Positions 1 through 11,520 of a stretch of DNA of 64,000 nt are shown here, in pieces. The DNA is from Tretioscincus oriximinensis (lineage: Eukaryota > Chordata > Lepidosauria > Squamata > Gymnophthalmidae): positions 174,404 to 238,403 of the forward strand of contig JAJVDF010000297.1 in NCBI GenBank assembly GCA_022410635.1. Reading direction: 5' to 3'. The translations under genes were made by a program, and so were the position numbers. Within the stretch, counting starts at the first letter, position 1. Each line of letters opens with the position of its first letter. The notes below the pieces were generated by a model that ran no database searches, had not been told where the DNA came from, and saw nothing but the letters and a program-made list of their open reading frames with translations.

Positions 1-1025
1 AAGAGAACAGATTTTGTCTTGGATTAAAAACTGTCTAAAGGACAGTGGTGAATGGACAATACTTTTGATAGAAGGAGGTGAAAAGTGAAGTACCCCGGGA
101 TTCAGTACTGGGACCTCTGTTTTTCAATATATTCGTAAACAATCTGGATGCTGAGGTAAATAATGAAGTAGCCAAGTTCGCTGATGACATTAAACTGTTC
201 AGTATAGTGAAAACTGAAAGTGATTGTAAGGTGCTCCAAAGTGATCTATTGAAATTGGGTGAGTTGATAACAAAGTGGCAAATGCACATTGGGGCAAAGA
301 ACCCCAATTAGTCCTACCAACTAATGAGAACCCAACATTCTGTGACCGAGAAGGATAAAAGGGATGTTGGTGGATAGCTCAATTAAGATGTCAACCCAGT
401 TTGCAGCAGTAGCAAAAAAAGCAAATTCAATGTTGGGGTTCATAAGGAAATGAATAAAAAAAAAGTTAGCAAGTGTTTTTTGCCTCTTTATAAATCTGTG
501 GTGAGGCCACATTTGGAATACTTTGTACAATTCTGGTCACCACATCTCAAAAAATATATTGTATAACTAGAGAAGTTGCAGAAAAGAGCAACAAGAATGA
601 TCAAGGGACTGGAGCACCTCCCTTATGAAAGGCTGCCCCCTAGGACCAGGGGGCATTCCTTGAAACTGAGAGGCAAAAGTGTGAGGACAAACTAAAGGAA
701 AGTATTTTTTCACCCAGAGAGTCATCGGCCTATGGAATTTACTTCCAGAAGAGGTGGTAGTAGCTAGCAGCGTGGATAGCTTTAAGATAGGATTAGACAA
801 GTTCATGGAAGCCAAGGGTATAAACAGCTCCTAGGATGGATGCCTTGATATTGCCTCTGAGATGAAGCAACAGGCAGTATTCCTGAGAACAGTTGGAGAT
901 TTTGGCCTTCTTCTATTCCAGACTGCCCTGGTGCAATTGGTGGGCCACTGTATGAGTCCGAATGCTGGACTAGATGGGCTACGGCCTAATTCAGCAGGGC
1001 TCCCCTTATGTTCTTATGTTCTTAT
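1..1025 (+). mobile_element. CR1 LINE fragment (RT part to 3' end)
   Basis: A decayed CR1-type non-LTR retrotransposon entering from the left edge. Bases 78-311 translate to the end of the reverse transcriptase: a VLGPLFFNIFVNNL block, then KFADDIKLF (the A/YADD catalytic box region), then a KWQMHIG block. The region 320-560 gives the conserved C-terminal stretch (sequence like LVDSSIKMSTQF and VRPHLEYFVQFWSPH) but with frameshifts and stops. About 570-1025 is the 3' end and UTR, finishing with TTATGTTCTTATGTTCTTAT at 1006-1025, the same terminal short repeat as the CR1 copies ending near 25910 and 43810. CR1 elements move by target-primed reverse transcription. This copy is truncated by the window and cannot encode an active protein. 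Confidence 0.88.
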
Positions 1026-2307
1026 ATTGCATGAATTTATAGCAGGAGCTAGAGACAATGTTGATTCTTTGTGTAGGAAAAATTATGTTGCTGAACTTTC
1101 CTTTATTGATTAGTAATTACATTCATTACTTCTTTTTAGGGATGTGCTGAATTGCCATTTGTCAACTATCAATTACATTTAGAACCTGTTAGGTGCTTTT
1201 CTTAACAAACTTGACTTTGTTTGGCATTGTTCCTTTTCCTGATAATAAATAGCACAACATGAGAAAGTTGCCCATTTTCTCCACCCATCTTTGCTGAATG
1301 CCCAGACCTTCAGGGGCTCTCTATAAATACACAGTGGCATTCAGCATAAGCATGGCAAAGCACACTATATGTCTCTCCATGAAGGCTCTGAAATGGCAAG
1401 GAAGATGTGTATATCAAGTAGATAGGTTCTCTGTTTCCTATGGGGACCTATAAGGAAGAGAGCGCCCAAATGAACCAGAACAATAATGAAAAGTGCCTAT
1501 TTGTTTTTGGCCTCTAACTGTTGTCCAGATTTGGTTAACACAAGTTCAGCACACCCCTGCTTCTTTTGTATATTGTTTTACCAATTATTAACTGATTTCA
1601 ATTCTGAAAAAGAAATAAATTGCAATTATCATTACTGTTCAGAGCCATTCAACACAAGACTGCATTAATAGTCAATATTTGATTTGCTCAGTGTTTTTGA
1701 AAATCTTAAATGTTCCCCAGTACCAATTGGGTATAGAGATGCTCACTCCAAGAGAAGTATAGTTAGAATTTCTGTGAAAACCTGTTTGTCCATGATTAAC
1801 AGAAAATTAGTACAGTATCAGATAAATTAAATGGGGATGAATTGGATCCAGGTTACAATCACTTTCTCAAGCACAATATGACATTTCAAATATCCATCAT
1901 CCATTCTTCACTCTTTAATATATTCTGGATTACTTGGCATTTTACATGATTCATTTGATTTAGTACACCATCTAATTGTGTATCTTAATTATTGTCATAC
2001 AGATTGGCAGATAACAAAATATGATCTCTTAATTCATCTGATGAGTTGTCAGTTATTCAAGGCTTCAGTTCTTTTTTATCTTATCCTTATCTTACTCTAA
2101 AAAACATAAGAGGAAACCTACTGAACTGGACTAAGAACAGCTTTCCCTGTTCACTCTTTCCCGTACCCTTTTTAGATCTCTGTTTTTGCACAATTTATTA
2201 ATTTCACTTTCTTGAGGTGCCGAGTTAATTGTTGGTCAGAATTCTGTATTTTGTTTGTTTTCAATTAATTTTTTAAAAAGAAATAATAAAAATACTTAGT
2301 TAAAAAG
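1026..2307. other. AT-rich DNA, no feature recognised
   Basis: No convincing reading frame or known repeat. Short ORFs here have no recognisable domains. Confidence 0.6.
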
Positions 2308-2479
2308 TTATTAAATGTGGCTCATCATACTATAGCATTAGGCTGGAAAGATGTGAATCTTTGGACACATAACAGGTGGTTTAAATATGTAGATGAGCAA
2401 CTTGAATTCGATCTTCCCAACAGAAAAACTATTATATCCAGAAAATATAAGATTGTCCTGCAGAGAGAACGAGTTTGAT
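2308..2479 (+). mobile_element. L1 ORF2 C-terminal fragment
   Basis: One frame translates without a stop to a peptide containing TIALGWKDVNLWTHNRWF and VDEQLEFDLPNRK, ending at the stop near 2479. The pattern (small residues, then xIAxxWK, then W and RW) is the C-terminal end of L1 ORF2. The same pattern appears in the better L1 copy at 11780-12417 (VIAKGWKDQKFWTIENWW) and in the fragment at 42270. About 180 bp of AT-rich sequence after the stop may be L1 3' UTR. Ends are not defined. It is a 5'-truncated relic. Confidence 0.55.
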
Positions 2480-2729
2480 CAATCAAAACACAGTACCCAG
2501 GATTTTAATTAAAGAAATTGCAAGCCTACAGGTATTAATAGACTTTTAACACCATGTGTATTCAGTGCTGTCCGTGGATGAGGGATTGGTGGGAGGATTT
2601 TTCTTTATTTGATTTTTGTTTAAATAGATGTGTTATTATGGTTATAAATAAAAGTGACCATTTAAAAAATATATATATGTATATTTTACCTTGGCGTTTA
2701 GCTGAAGAAATAGATATCCATCTCTACTT

Positions 2730-2830
2730 TCAGACAGTTGTTTATGAGATATCTATGTTTTTATTCTATTTTTATTGTTTTTACCTGCCCTGAGACCTTC
2801 AGGGATAGAAATATAAACAAACAAACATAC
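2730..2830 (+). mobile_element. L2-type LINE 3' tail
   Basis: T-rich sequence followed by CCTGCCCTGAGACCTTCAGG, a short AT stretch and AAAC repeats. This is the shape of the L2 3' end seen intact at 57421-57500 (GCCGCCCT...CTTCGGGG...GGGCGGGGTA, then AAAT repeats). Only the last about 100 bp remain. Confidence 0.5.
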
Positions 2831-2835
2831 CCATC

Positions 2836-2945
2836 CATACAAGGGCGGCTTGTTGTACNACTTTAGTGATTACCAGGAGAAGGGTAGGTGGCATGACCTT
2901 TTCATAGATACGTCTACTTCTTCAGATGCTAGGGAACAAATGCCG
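2836..2945 (-). repeat. Dispersed repeat with CTGAAGA...GAAA core, copy 1
   Basis: The reverse complement reads GCATCTGAAGAAGTAGACG, then a short loop, then ATGAAAAGGTCATGCCACC. It is a diverged copy of the repeat seen most clearly at 35500-35690 and 38815-39030. The family resembles a common amniote dispersed repeat that I suspect is the terminal part of a Penelope-like element, but I cannot confirm the class from this window. Confidence 0.55.
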
Positions 2946-5224
2946 GGGACAGACTATATGTAGTGAACTGAATGCAGGAAATAACAACAGATATGTAAAT
3001 GTGGTTAAGATTATTAACCAGATCAAGTACATCTAAAATACAGAAGTTCATCTTCTTAAGTGGAGGAAAGGACCTAGAAGAAAAATATGCAGCTGGGTAA
3101 AAGTGTATCAGTCAAACATATGCAGAAAAGTAGAGATAAAATCAGTTAAATTTAAGAAAAGAAATCTCAACTCTTTTCCCTAAAATGATCTGCTCTTTCA
3201 CAATAGCAGTAACACTGTTGAAGTGACTGTATATCTTTCTGATATTCATAAATTTCATTTTTCAAGTTTTTAATTGTCACTTTCACATTCATACATATGT
3301 ACATACGTACATTTTTTCCTTAAGGCTTTTCCTTAACTGGTTGGCAAAACTTTGAAAACAGTGTTTCCCATATAACGATATTCATCATTTTAACTATCTG
3401 TCTATCCAAATCTGTTATTTTGTTTGTTTTTAAAAGGGTTACATTTCCTAAGTTACAGCCCATTAGGGTTTCATGGTTGAGTTATATTGCTAAGGAAAAT
3501 AAAATGATTAAAATGTCATTTTAATAAACAAAGCTAGAATCCTTTTGTAAAACACCATTAGGATCATATATATGCTCAAGTACCAATTTTCCAGTGTGCT
3601 GGGATAATGAGTAATCTAAAAGCACATATTTAAGTACAGATAATGACTCTATTTATTCACTTCTCATTAGCAGTACAAAGGAGCTAAAATAGATCTCATT
3701 GCTATTCATTCCGTAATGTACCCTTGTCACTCTCATATTTTTTATAAAAAAAGACAAAGTACATTCACTATAATTATTGCAATTTTAAAAAAGGTCTAGA
3801 TATTGTTTCCAAGATATCAGGTGTAGTATCCTTACTGAGTTTGGAAAAAAAAAAGAAGAATGAAATACGTATCAACGAGCTCGGTTTATCCATTGGCAAG
3901 CCATCTCAAATTACGGCTAGAATGACAGCAATGCTGAGTGACCTTCTATTTCAGAGTTCATGTGTAGAAAGTGCAGCTTCTTTGAACGATGCTAGAGTAC
4001 GAGGCATGCACTCCTATGCCTCTAGCTGCATTAAATAATTGACAACACAGAGACCAGAGAAAGAAATCTTTAACACATATTTTACACATTAAAATCAATA
4101 ATTTAATTTAAACACATTCCAACCTTTTGAGGGATAGATATGAAATCCTGCAAAACTACAGGGCCTATTTAATGGTTTACTGTGAGCAGAAATTTTTAGG
4201 TGCTAAATGCTACTTACAAAAACTTCTTTATTTTTTAAAGAAGCCACAATACTTGCATGCTAACTTGGAAGAACTCTCCTAATTGGCAAAACTAGTACGA
4301 TGATATTCAAAATTGTCATCTGATAGATGTTAATGTCAAGAGACCAGCAATATATTTTCTGGGAGATAGAGCATTCCGTTTTCCTCCCTTAGCCAATTTA
4401 AAATGAAATATGACATGTTGCCATCGTATTTAGCATCGCCCTGTCCACATTTCACGTCATTCCCTTTCAGAAATGGCCAGCTCACAGATGTTTCATGACA
4501 TCACTTTAAAGTTGATACTGNGACCAAAAAAAGAAAGGAACTTCAGAATAGAAACAAGCCAAGAAACCTATATATATATTACAGTGCAGAATCAACCAAA
4601 AATAATGTATTCTGCACTGGTAAGAGATATCTTCACCTCCACCATCTCTTCTGTCAGCAATATGACATCTTCATATGACACTGCCATGGATCAGAGAACT
4701 TCTGAGTTCCAGAGAATAATGATGTTCTTCCTTAACACATCTGAAATCGATTCATTTGGTTATGACCACATGGATTGCTGGGGAAAAGAGGGGATATACC
4801 TTCTGGATTGCTGCTGAGAAGGCAGAAAATTGAGCTGCACACGCCCAGCCAGCTGCAATGTTGCAGTCTTGTTGGCTAGCATCTTCTCATGCTGCTTGTC
4901 NCCTCACAAGGGCAGAGACAGACAACAGGACTAAAGAAAGCTTACAATGGAGGACGCAAGAATTTTGCTATGCAGATGGAAAAATCTGCAATAAAAGATT
5001 CCTCTGCTATTGCATATCTCTTCCAGATACATNGCGAAGCCAAATAAAACCTCCATTAAAACCATATGGCTGAAGAGGTAAGATGGTGGAACGTTGCGCC
5101 AAGGAAAAGGTAAGAATGGGGACACACCCTTTGCGAGCAACTTATCCAGAGAACAGTATATTAAATAAAAAGGTTCCCAAGTAAAATAAAATATAGGAAA
5201 CTGAAATAGATGATTTACAAGAAA
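2946..5224. other. Long AT-rich stretch, no gene seen
   Basis: About 2.3 kb with only short ORFs. The 114-codon frame at 4473-4817 and the 71-codon frame after it contain n positions, show no recognisable motif and have no splice or promoter context. I see no repeat I can name. Confidence 0.55.
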
Positions 5225-5460
5225 AAAGAAGGCAGCATGAGTTTTTGTAGACAAGTCTACTTTTTCAGGTTTTTTTGAAATCTGCCACTATGGGGGGCAC
5301 TAAAATTAGCTAAATGGAATGGAAATCCATCAGCCTCTTCAGGATTCTTGCCACAAGTACAGACATATAAAGAACTGAAGAACTGGACTTGCCCATGAAA
5401 GATCGTGCTCTATACCTTTTTCTTGTTAGCCTCTAATTTGCTACGAGACCTCCTTGCTAG
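5225..5460. repeat. Degenerate pair of the CTGAAGA...GAAA repeat
   Basis: 5235-5275 (GTTTTTGTAGACAAGTCTAC then TTTTTCAGG) matches the minus-oriented arm of the repeat at 35500. About 5393-5460 (CATGAAAGATCGTGCTCTAT, then CTTGTTAGCCTCTAATTTGC) matches the plus-oriented arm and its tail. The two lie about 120 bp apart in opposite orientation, which recalls the inverted dimers at 35.5 and 38.8 kb, but both are strongly diverged. Confidence 0.4.
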
Positions 5461-5867
5461 ATCTTTTGGACCCAGGCCCCAGAACTATTTCTTTGTAACA
5501 GATGATGTTAAAAATATTACAAAGGCAAAATGCGTTTTTGAAATGTGAGAGAATGCTTGCAATAACTCCAAAAGCAGAAATTTCCACAGAAAGGGCTNGT
5601 GGACATAAAAGCCCATGCTTCAGCCATTGTCAACTTTGGCCTGGTTTTACTGTGATACCCTGAGAAAGAACCTGTTCAGAAATCCTTTTTTAAAAAGTGC
5701 TTTATTTTTGTACAATCAGCTAATATGAACATATAACAGTAAGTAACACTCAATAGTGATAACTGTCAAAATAAATTGAAACTCTCAGTCTTAATACAGT
5801 TGATGCACATTAATCTGGCCAAAGACATTTCATGTTTTAAAAGTGGGCAAAAATGTAAACCATTGGC
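5461..5867. other. No feature recognised
   Basis: AT-rich sequence with one n position. No coding or repeat signature that I can name. Confidence 0.5.
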
Positions 5868-6301
5868 TCAATTTCCTTTTGAGAAAAGACTCTGGGAACG
5901 AACCATGTGGATAGAGCTGAACAGCTTTTTATAAGCAGAGTCCATTTGGTGAAAAATATATATTTGTTCGTCTGTTTTCCCACTTATTTTAGATTGTTGA
6001 ATGAATTCATTTTTGACTATAGTCCAAGGAATGCAGGAATTCTTGGTGAGAAATTTGGCTGTTTTCCTACGTGATGCATTTTCAAGTTTAGCAACTGTGA
6101 CCATGCTTTTAATCAGATCTTGATGCTTTAGTTTTTCATTATCTTCTCTGAAGAGGATTAGAAACACCAAGGCTGGTGTGAGTCTGGTTTCTAAACTTAA
6201 CTGTATTATTTCCATAACCTTGGAGCAAGTCCACCACAAGTAGGTACACTTCTTGTCACAACGGTGCCAACAAAGTTGGCTACCTTCCCCAACCTTCTGG
6301 T
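5868..6301 (-). mobile_element. L1 ORF2 C-terminal fragment, minus strand
   Basis: On the minus strand the sequence reads SQLCWHRCDKKCTYLWWTCSK (about 6301-6225), the hallmark of the L1 ORF2 cysteine-rich C-terminus (CWxC...GTYxHMWWxCPK in the family). It continues with MVTVAKLENASRRKTAKFL and WTIVKNEF, which line up with the xxAARxxIAxxWK...PTIxEW block. The frame stays open for about 120 codons from 6239 to 5868. The first CWRC cysteine pair is spaced by HR and the GTYLH histidine is missing, so the segment is degraded. It is a dead, 5'-truncated L1 fragment. Confidence 0.72.
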
Positions 6302-6639
6302 CAACAATGCAGGGGCCCTATGTTTGTTTATATGTTTGTGCATACATACCCCATAGTGTTTTCAATGAAAGTTATCTTTCAAGTTGTGACTTTTGGCCTT
6401 TAGCAAGGTACATTCTCGGTTTTCTCATCTATTTGCACTCTGATTCCCATAATAGTTTTAGCAATAATAGTGCAAGCTTGTCGTTATTCATCAAAATCTG
6501 ATAGACCTTGGATAAGTAACCTGTGTCCAGTGGAAAGTCATGTGCGAAAAGACTGTCCTGAGAAGAGAGATATTAGCTGAGATATAAAGTTATGTATGGC
6601 CAGGAGTTTTAGCCATCAAGAGGCAGATAATCGAAAAAT

Positions 6640-6701
6640 GTAAGCTGCTTTGAATCCCTCTGGGTTGAAAAAAGTGGGGTATAAAAACCAACCATTGACC
6701 T
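6640..6701 (+). repeat. SINE/LINE 3' tail fragment
   Basis: AATGTAAGCTGCTTTGAATC, then CTCTGGGTTG, then GTGGGGTATAAAAACC. This is the conserved 3' end shared by many squamate SINEs and their partner LINE. Related minus-strand pieces lie at 9355-9440 and 60650-60720. No head is recognisable upstream. Confidence 0.5.
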
Positions 6702-9119
6702 TCCTCCATCTCTAATGATCACATACTGAGTAAGGAATATGATATGTTTCATTGTGACATTCTAAGAAGGATCAGCTCAGATGTTCTTTAGCCAAACCAT
6801 CACAAATTGAAAGAGGAATATAATACCTGTTGATTTGATGAGCAACCAATTACTGCATTATGAAAAAGCTATTGTTTAAACCATACCTTAAATATACAGT
6901 ATTTTAAAAATAAGATTAAAAAACATTCTACAGTATTTATTTCACAGACATTCTAGATTATTCAGTTTATAGGGAATTAAGCATACCCACTCTTCTGAAA
7001 AGTCTTTCTGTTTTATTTTAGTATCTTGGTCTTATTTCCCACTTAACTATGCATTCCATAAATACAGTGTTTAAATATAATAGATGTGATTTGCATAAAA
7101 GTCTGAAGAAGTCACAATACCAAACTGTAATTCATCCATCAAGTGACTAACTTGGAAAGTTCCAGTGTAAATTGAGAATGATTATATTGTTTGGCTTTGT
7201 TCAAGTCCTGCCATGGTAATCATCAGCTATAAAACAGTCAAATAGATTTGTTATGTGCCAAATCCCAGAACAGACTGCACTGAATGATATGGAGTGACTG
7301 TATCAGAAGGGAGTTCATCTCCCATGATTCTCTCCTCTGCCTTATCTGTTTCGTGTTCTGAGACATAAAAATGCTAGTTTATTTTTTCATCTTTTCCTGC
7401 CTCATTTTTTCATAGTGCCTATCTTAATAGCATGGTATGGCACCTTTCAACTGTAGATCTTAAGACTACAATTAATTGACATCAATTATTCAAAGAAGCT
7501 GTATCTATCTCAGGCATAACTGGAAAGTATAATTGGAAAAAGGGAAACCTGAAACAAAGCAATGTTGAGTGAGTTGTGTGGGAGCTTACTGAATAAAGGG
7601 CAGATACGTGTAACTGAGCTCAAATCTAGTATTTAGATGGAAAGTCACAAAGTAAGAAGATAAACTAGATGAGTATTTATTTACACTTCTCTTTGTAATT
7701 TCATGGCCCCAAATTGCAAAAATAAATATGTTTTGCAATCTTGAATCAGGAAAAGTAATATAGTGGGCTGGGCTTAAAAAAAATAAGATAGTTGGGAAAA
7801 GGTCAGTTAGGGATTGGACAGCAAGATCAAGCTTGAATATTGTAGTCTAGTGGCCCCACATTCTCTGAACACATTATTATTATGTGACTATGGCATGATT
7901 GCCACATTTTTCAACAGCATTCATGCCTTAAGAATGGCATGATATGTTATATCACATTATATTAAAATAGTGGGGAAAAGCAGCTTCAGTTTGATTGATA
8001 AAAAAAATTAGCCAAGCTGAATGTGATGCTGCATTATATGATAATAGCAAGAATTATTTGTGCTCAGAGATGGAAAAAAGAGCGAACTCCCATGGCAGGG
8101 AACTGGTTTATTAAACTGATGAATTTCATTGAAATGGGAAAGTTCATTGGATGAATTTGTTAGAAATGGGAGTCTTTTTGTAGACTTTCTACAAAAAATA
8201 AAAAGTGGGCTTTTAATCACAGGCTTTGAAGGCTAAAAAATCATCAATGTGGAGGAATCAAACACATCAACTTACAGAGAAATAAATTGATATAATGGGC
8301 TGAACTTATAAAAAATACTGAGCAGGAGAGAAAGTTAAAGAACTGACTGAGGAAAAATGTGCTTTAACTTAGAAGAGTTTGGCTTTGTGGGTTTTTTTTT
8401 TAAAAAAAGGTTTGTATTAAGAATTAATGCAGAGTTAAGTACATATTTTTTAAAAATAAAGTACTTACCCATCTGGATGCGGATACTGGACACCATTACT
8501 TTGGAGGAAGTGATGTGCATGTCTTTCTCGAGTTCCCATAAAATGAACACAAAAGTCAGTAGCAATAGTTCTGCACAGCCATGATTCTTGGCCTATTCTG
8601 AAATCCAGATAAGAGACCTGGAAATTTGCCTGAAGACCCTCACATGTTGTCCACCTGTGTTTTTCACAAGTCTAAGGCTTCTTCCTGACTACAAGTTTAA
8701 AATCTTTTCAAATGGAGATTACACATTCGCAAGTAAGTCTCTACTCATCTCATATATTCTTCTCAGTTCGCTCTGTCCTTGTTATATTTCTTTATATTCT
8801 CCCAACATCAGAAGCTCCAGAAGCAAAGCCGGATCTTGGGCAGGGGCTACAAGGTCTAAAGCCCTGGGCAGCAGGTTGGTGTACGTTTATTGGAGGCAGC
8901 AAATTGCTAGCTGTTTAAATTTAAATTTCTCTCAGTTGCGTCTACTGGGCATGTCCCAGCAGCAGCTGACATGCACTGTATATGTCCCATGAGCCACCAC
9001 TGACATGCACCATTGTACTGTTGCTCTGCATGTGCTGCCACCTGTCTGTCTGTGTGCTGCTTTGCCTGTCTGCCCCAGGCTGCTACTGCAGCCACTGCTT
9101 AGGCAGCTGAGAGTGGGAG
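6702..9119. other. Long stretch without genes
   Basis: About 2.4 kb, AT-rich to about 8.8 kb, then more GC-balanced from 8.9 to 9.1 kb, where CTG/CTGC-containing words recur (for example GCTGACATGCACTGTATATG). ORFs of up to 134 codons overlap on both strands here, but none shows a recognisable domain and I treat them as chance. Near-identical words AATGGGCTGAACTTA and AGTGGGCTGGGCTTA at 8294 and 7763 may mark an old duplication. Confidence 0.5.
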
Positions 9120-9700
9120 ACAGAGAGCATAGGACTAATGATGTCACTTCTGNAATCTGCTTCCGGGAATGGCACCCGGAGTGACATCATTTCCTGTCCT
9201 GCCCAGGGGCGTCATATACCCCAAATCCGGCTCAGCACAGAAGGCAATGCTGTGCTTGCCTTACTACAATTCCCAACATTATCTGTGAGCAAAGAGTCAA
9301 TGAGCTTTTTACAGCGATGCTCAAAGTCTTGCGGGATTTAGAAGAAGAAAAAGAAGAAGTAGAACTAGGCTTTTATACCCTGCTTTTCTCACCCATAGAG
9401 ACTCAAAACGGCTTACAAAGTTATTTTTCACCCAAAGGTTTACATTCTATCTCCCCCACCAGGCTCTGGCGGTTCCCATTTATTTAGTCTCCATTAGTTG
9501 CAATTTCATGTAAGGAAGGCTTCACTGAAGCTATCTTTCAGACTATGTGAAGACGTTTGCTGCTGATGAATTGGAAAAAATGAACAAACAGAAAAATCAG
9601 GGCAAAGGATCCTTTTAGCAAGTCGATGGCTGATCTTTTGTGAGTAAATGAGATGAATTCTACATGAAGTTGCTGCCAACTTGCTAAATATTCTAAGCNG
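9120..9700 (-). repeat. Dispersed repeat family A, copy 1, split by a SINE piece
   Basis: Reading the minus strand from 9700: ATATTTAGCAAGTTGGCAGC, ACTTCATGTAGAATTC, then (after an interruption) GCTCATTGACTCTTTGCTC and GTTGGGAATTGTAGTAAGGC, then a GATGTCAC box. The same blocks in the same order occur on the plus strand at 61125-61480. The middle, 9346-9480, is a SINE/LINE 3' end in minus orientation, so family A is the older element. Family A probably is a non-autonomous DNA transposon, but I could not define its ends. Confidence 0.6.
9350..9440 (-). repeat. SINE/LINE 3' tail inserted in family A repeat
   Basis: The minus strand reads TTTGTAAGCCGTTTTGAGTC, then GGGTGAGAAAAGCAGGGTAT, AAAAGCC and a purine-rich tail (AAGAAGAAG type) at the left end. 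This is the usual squamate SINE 3' end. It interrupts the family A copy between blocks that are contiguous at 61.2 kb. Confidence 0.6.
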
Positions 9701-10363
9701 GGATGGGTCCTAATTCTGTGTAAAACTTGAGGTGTTTTTTTTTTTTAAAAGCTCTCACTGACTGATGGCTCCAAGACGATTCTGCTGCTCCTCCTTTGAG
9801 TCCCCCTTCCTTCAGGCAGGTGACAGAAGACGAGGGATGCAAGGGAGGAGCCATCAGGATGGTCCAGAGCCAATCCTGTTCCTTGGAGCACACTGCAGGC
9901 AAGGCTCTCCAAACTGGCAGTTTAATGGTGCTGAACAGTAGGGGACAAAAATGTGCATCTTTTCTCCTCTGCCTTCCCCAAAAGTGACGCCGCAGTGGAA
10001 GGAGAAAAGTGAAGCAAATTCGCATCCACTTTTCCCCCCTTTTTTGCAGTGGGAATGCAGCCAGGATAAGTAAAAGCAGTATGAGATCTCCTTTTCCTGC
10101 ACTATTTTTATTTTGAATCAAATGACCAACATACTATCATGGCAACAAAACAGCTTGGCAATCAAGGCCCTGAAACTTGGAAGTTGCCAGCATTTTTACT
10201 GTGCCTGATAGAAATGGAGGTTTCGGGTTAGGGTTCATTCTCCTTCGTAGATATTATATTTCTGGGATGACTGGTGAGAAGCCAATTTTCATATGAGGTT
10301 GAATAAAAGTGCAACCTTATAAATTCTCAACCACTAATTCTTCATATTTTCTCCCTCTTAGCT
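9701..10363. other. No gene; unclassified sequence
   Basis: Contains a 142-codon minus-strand ORF (10121-9693) with no recognisable domain and an n codon. I read it as chance. The more GC-balanced stretch 9760-10060 contrasts with AT-rich flanks and may be an unrecognised repeat. Confidence 0.4.
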
Positions 10364-10534
10364 TAGGGTTACCAGATAAAATCCGGAAACAAAAGTTTGC
10401 ATGTTTAATGGCTATAAAAATGAGGACTTTTCAGCATCTGCAGCTTCTAATGCCTGCAGCATCTGAAGGGAAAACACATTTTACATACTCATTAAAGATG
10501 TAAAACTTTATCCCAGATTTTATTTGGTAACCTG
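10364..10534. mobile_element. Short hAT-type MITE, third family (copy 1)
   Basis: A palindromic element. The left end TAGGGTTACCAGATAAAATC pairs with the right end, whose reverse complement is CAGGTTACCAAATAAAATCT. The interior mirrors too (AACAAAAGTTTGCATGTTTA against the complement of TAAAGATGTAAAACTTTATC). The same family is seen at 27145-27848, where a younger element has landed in it. No target-site duplication survives here, so assignment to hAT rests on the TAGGGTTxCCA ends shared with families that do have 8-bp duplications. Confidence 0.6.
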
Positions 10535-11162
10535 TGTTGCCCTCCATCATAGCAGCTGCTGGTTTTTTTTTTTTTTAAGTATAGAAGAAATCTTAGAAGA
10601 ATATATTGGTTAAAATATATATATGGAATATATTGTAGATAACAAGAAAGCTCTTGTATTAACTTCTCTTTGAATGCTATTTGTAGCTGTTATCTTTCTT
10701 ATCTACCTACAATAAATGTCAAGGCTAAAGTAATAGTTACTTCAAGTTTTTCAAATAAGAGAATAAGCCAGCTACTTTTCCCCCCGTTGCTGGATAATAT
10801 TGAAAATATGAAGGTTCTAAGTTGAATTCTATTCCTATCCTTGCAGTTTGCTTTGCAACAATAACGTTTTTCATTGCCTAAATGAAGAGAGAATTAAAAC
10901 ATTTGACAGCAATTTTAAATCAGAGGCATCACCTTGCCAACAAAGACCTGTACAATTGAAGATATGGTTTTCCAATTAATAATACATGGTTATGAATATT
11001 GGACTGTAAGTAGGGTTATCAGTGACACTTCCCCACACTTAAGTATTGCAGACAGTAGAAGCTGCGTATGGTGAAAAGTCCTCTCTTCTATAGCCATTAA
11101 AGGTGCAAACTTTTATTAATGTTTTAAATTTGTTGTTTTGCTGGTTCCACTTGGATTTAAAA

Positions 11163-11338
11163 TAGGCTGACCAGATGACCCCTTTTTTGGGGGGTGAAAA
11201 CCCGGTTTTGGGTTGCCTCCTGTTTTTTGCTGAGGATTTTGTTTTGAAAAAAATTTTTTTTTCCTCAGCAAAAACCGGGAGGCACCCCAAAACTGGNTTT
11301 TCACCCTCCCCCCCCNAAAAAAGGGTCTGGTCAGTCTA
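11163..11338. mobile_element. hAT-type MITE, TAGGCTGACC family, copy A
   Basis: Complete non-autonomous element with long inverted repeats: left TAGGCTGACCAGATGACCCC, right GGGTCTGGTCAGTCTA. The arms continue inward through AACCCGGTTTTGGG and a TTTGCTGAGG word, and their complements reappear as CCTCAGCAAAAACCGGGAGG. The two arms cover most of the 176 bp, so a single strand would fold into one hairpin. It is flanked by a perfect 8-bp TSD, ATTTAAAA (11155-11162 and 11339-11346), diagnostic of hAT-type transposition. It has no coding capacity. Other copies are at 22378, 22830 and 41417. Confidence 0.88.
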
Positions 11339-11520
11339 ATTTAAAACTACAGGGTGATGGCTGCATTCTGCAATTGTTTTTAACATTGCTGATTTTAACA
11401 CGCCTGCAGCTTTAGGCATAATCTAAAGGTCTTTACTGTGAAGTAAACAGCGATTGCATATTATCCAATTTAGCAGTATCCATTTTGTAAAGTCTGAAAG
11501 AAAAGCTGCCTCAGAGTTCA

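Noticed and set aside
5868..6239. Host gene exon encoding a basic 123-residue peptide
   Set aside because: Upstream minus-strand sequence shows the L1 ORF2 cysteine-rich block in frame, which explains the ORF as an L1 relic.
9693..10121. 142-codon minus-strand ORF
   Set aside because: No domain, an n codon and no gene context. Other frames are also open here by chance.
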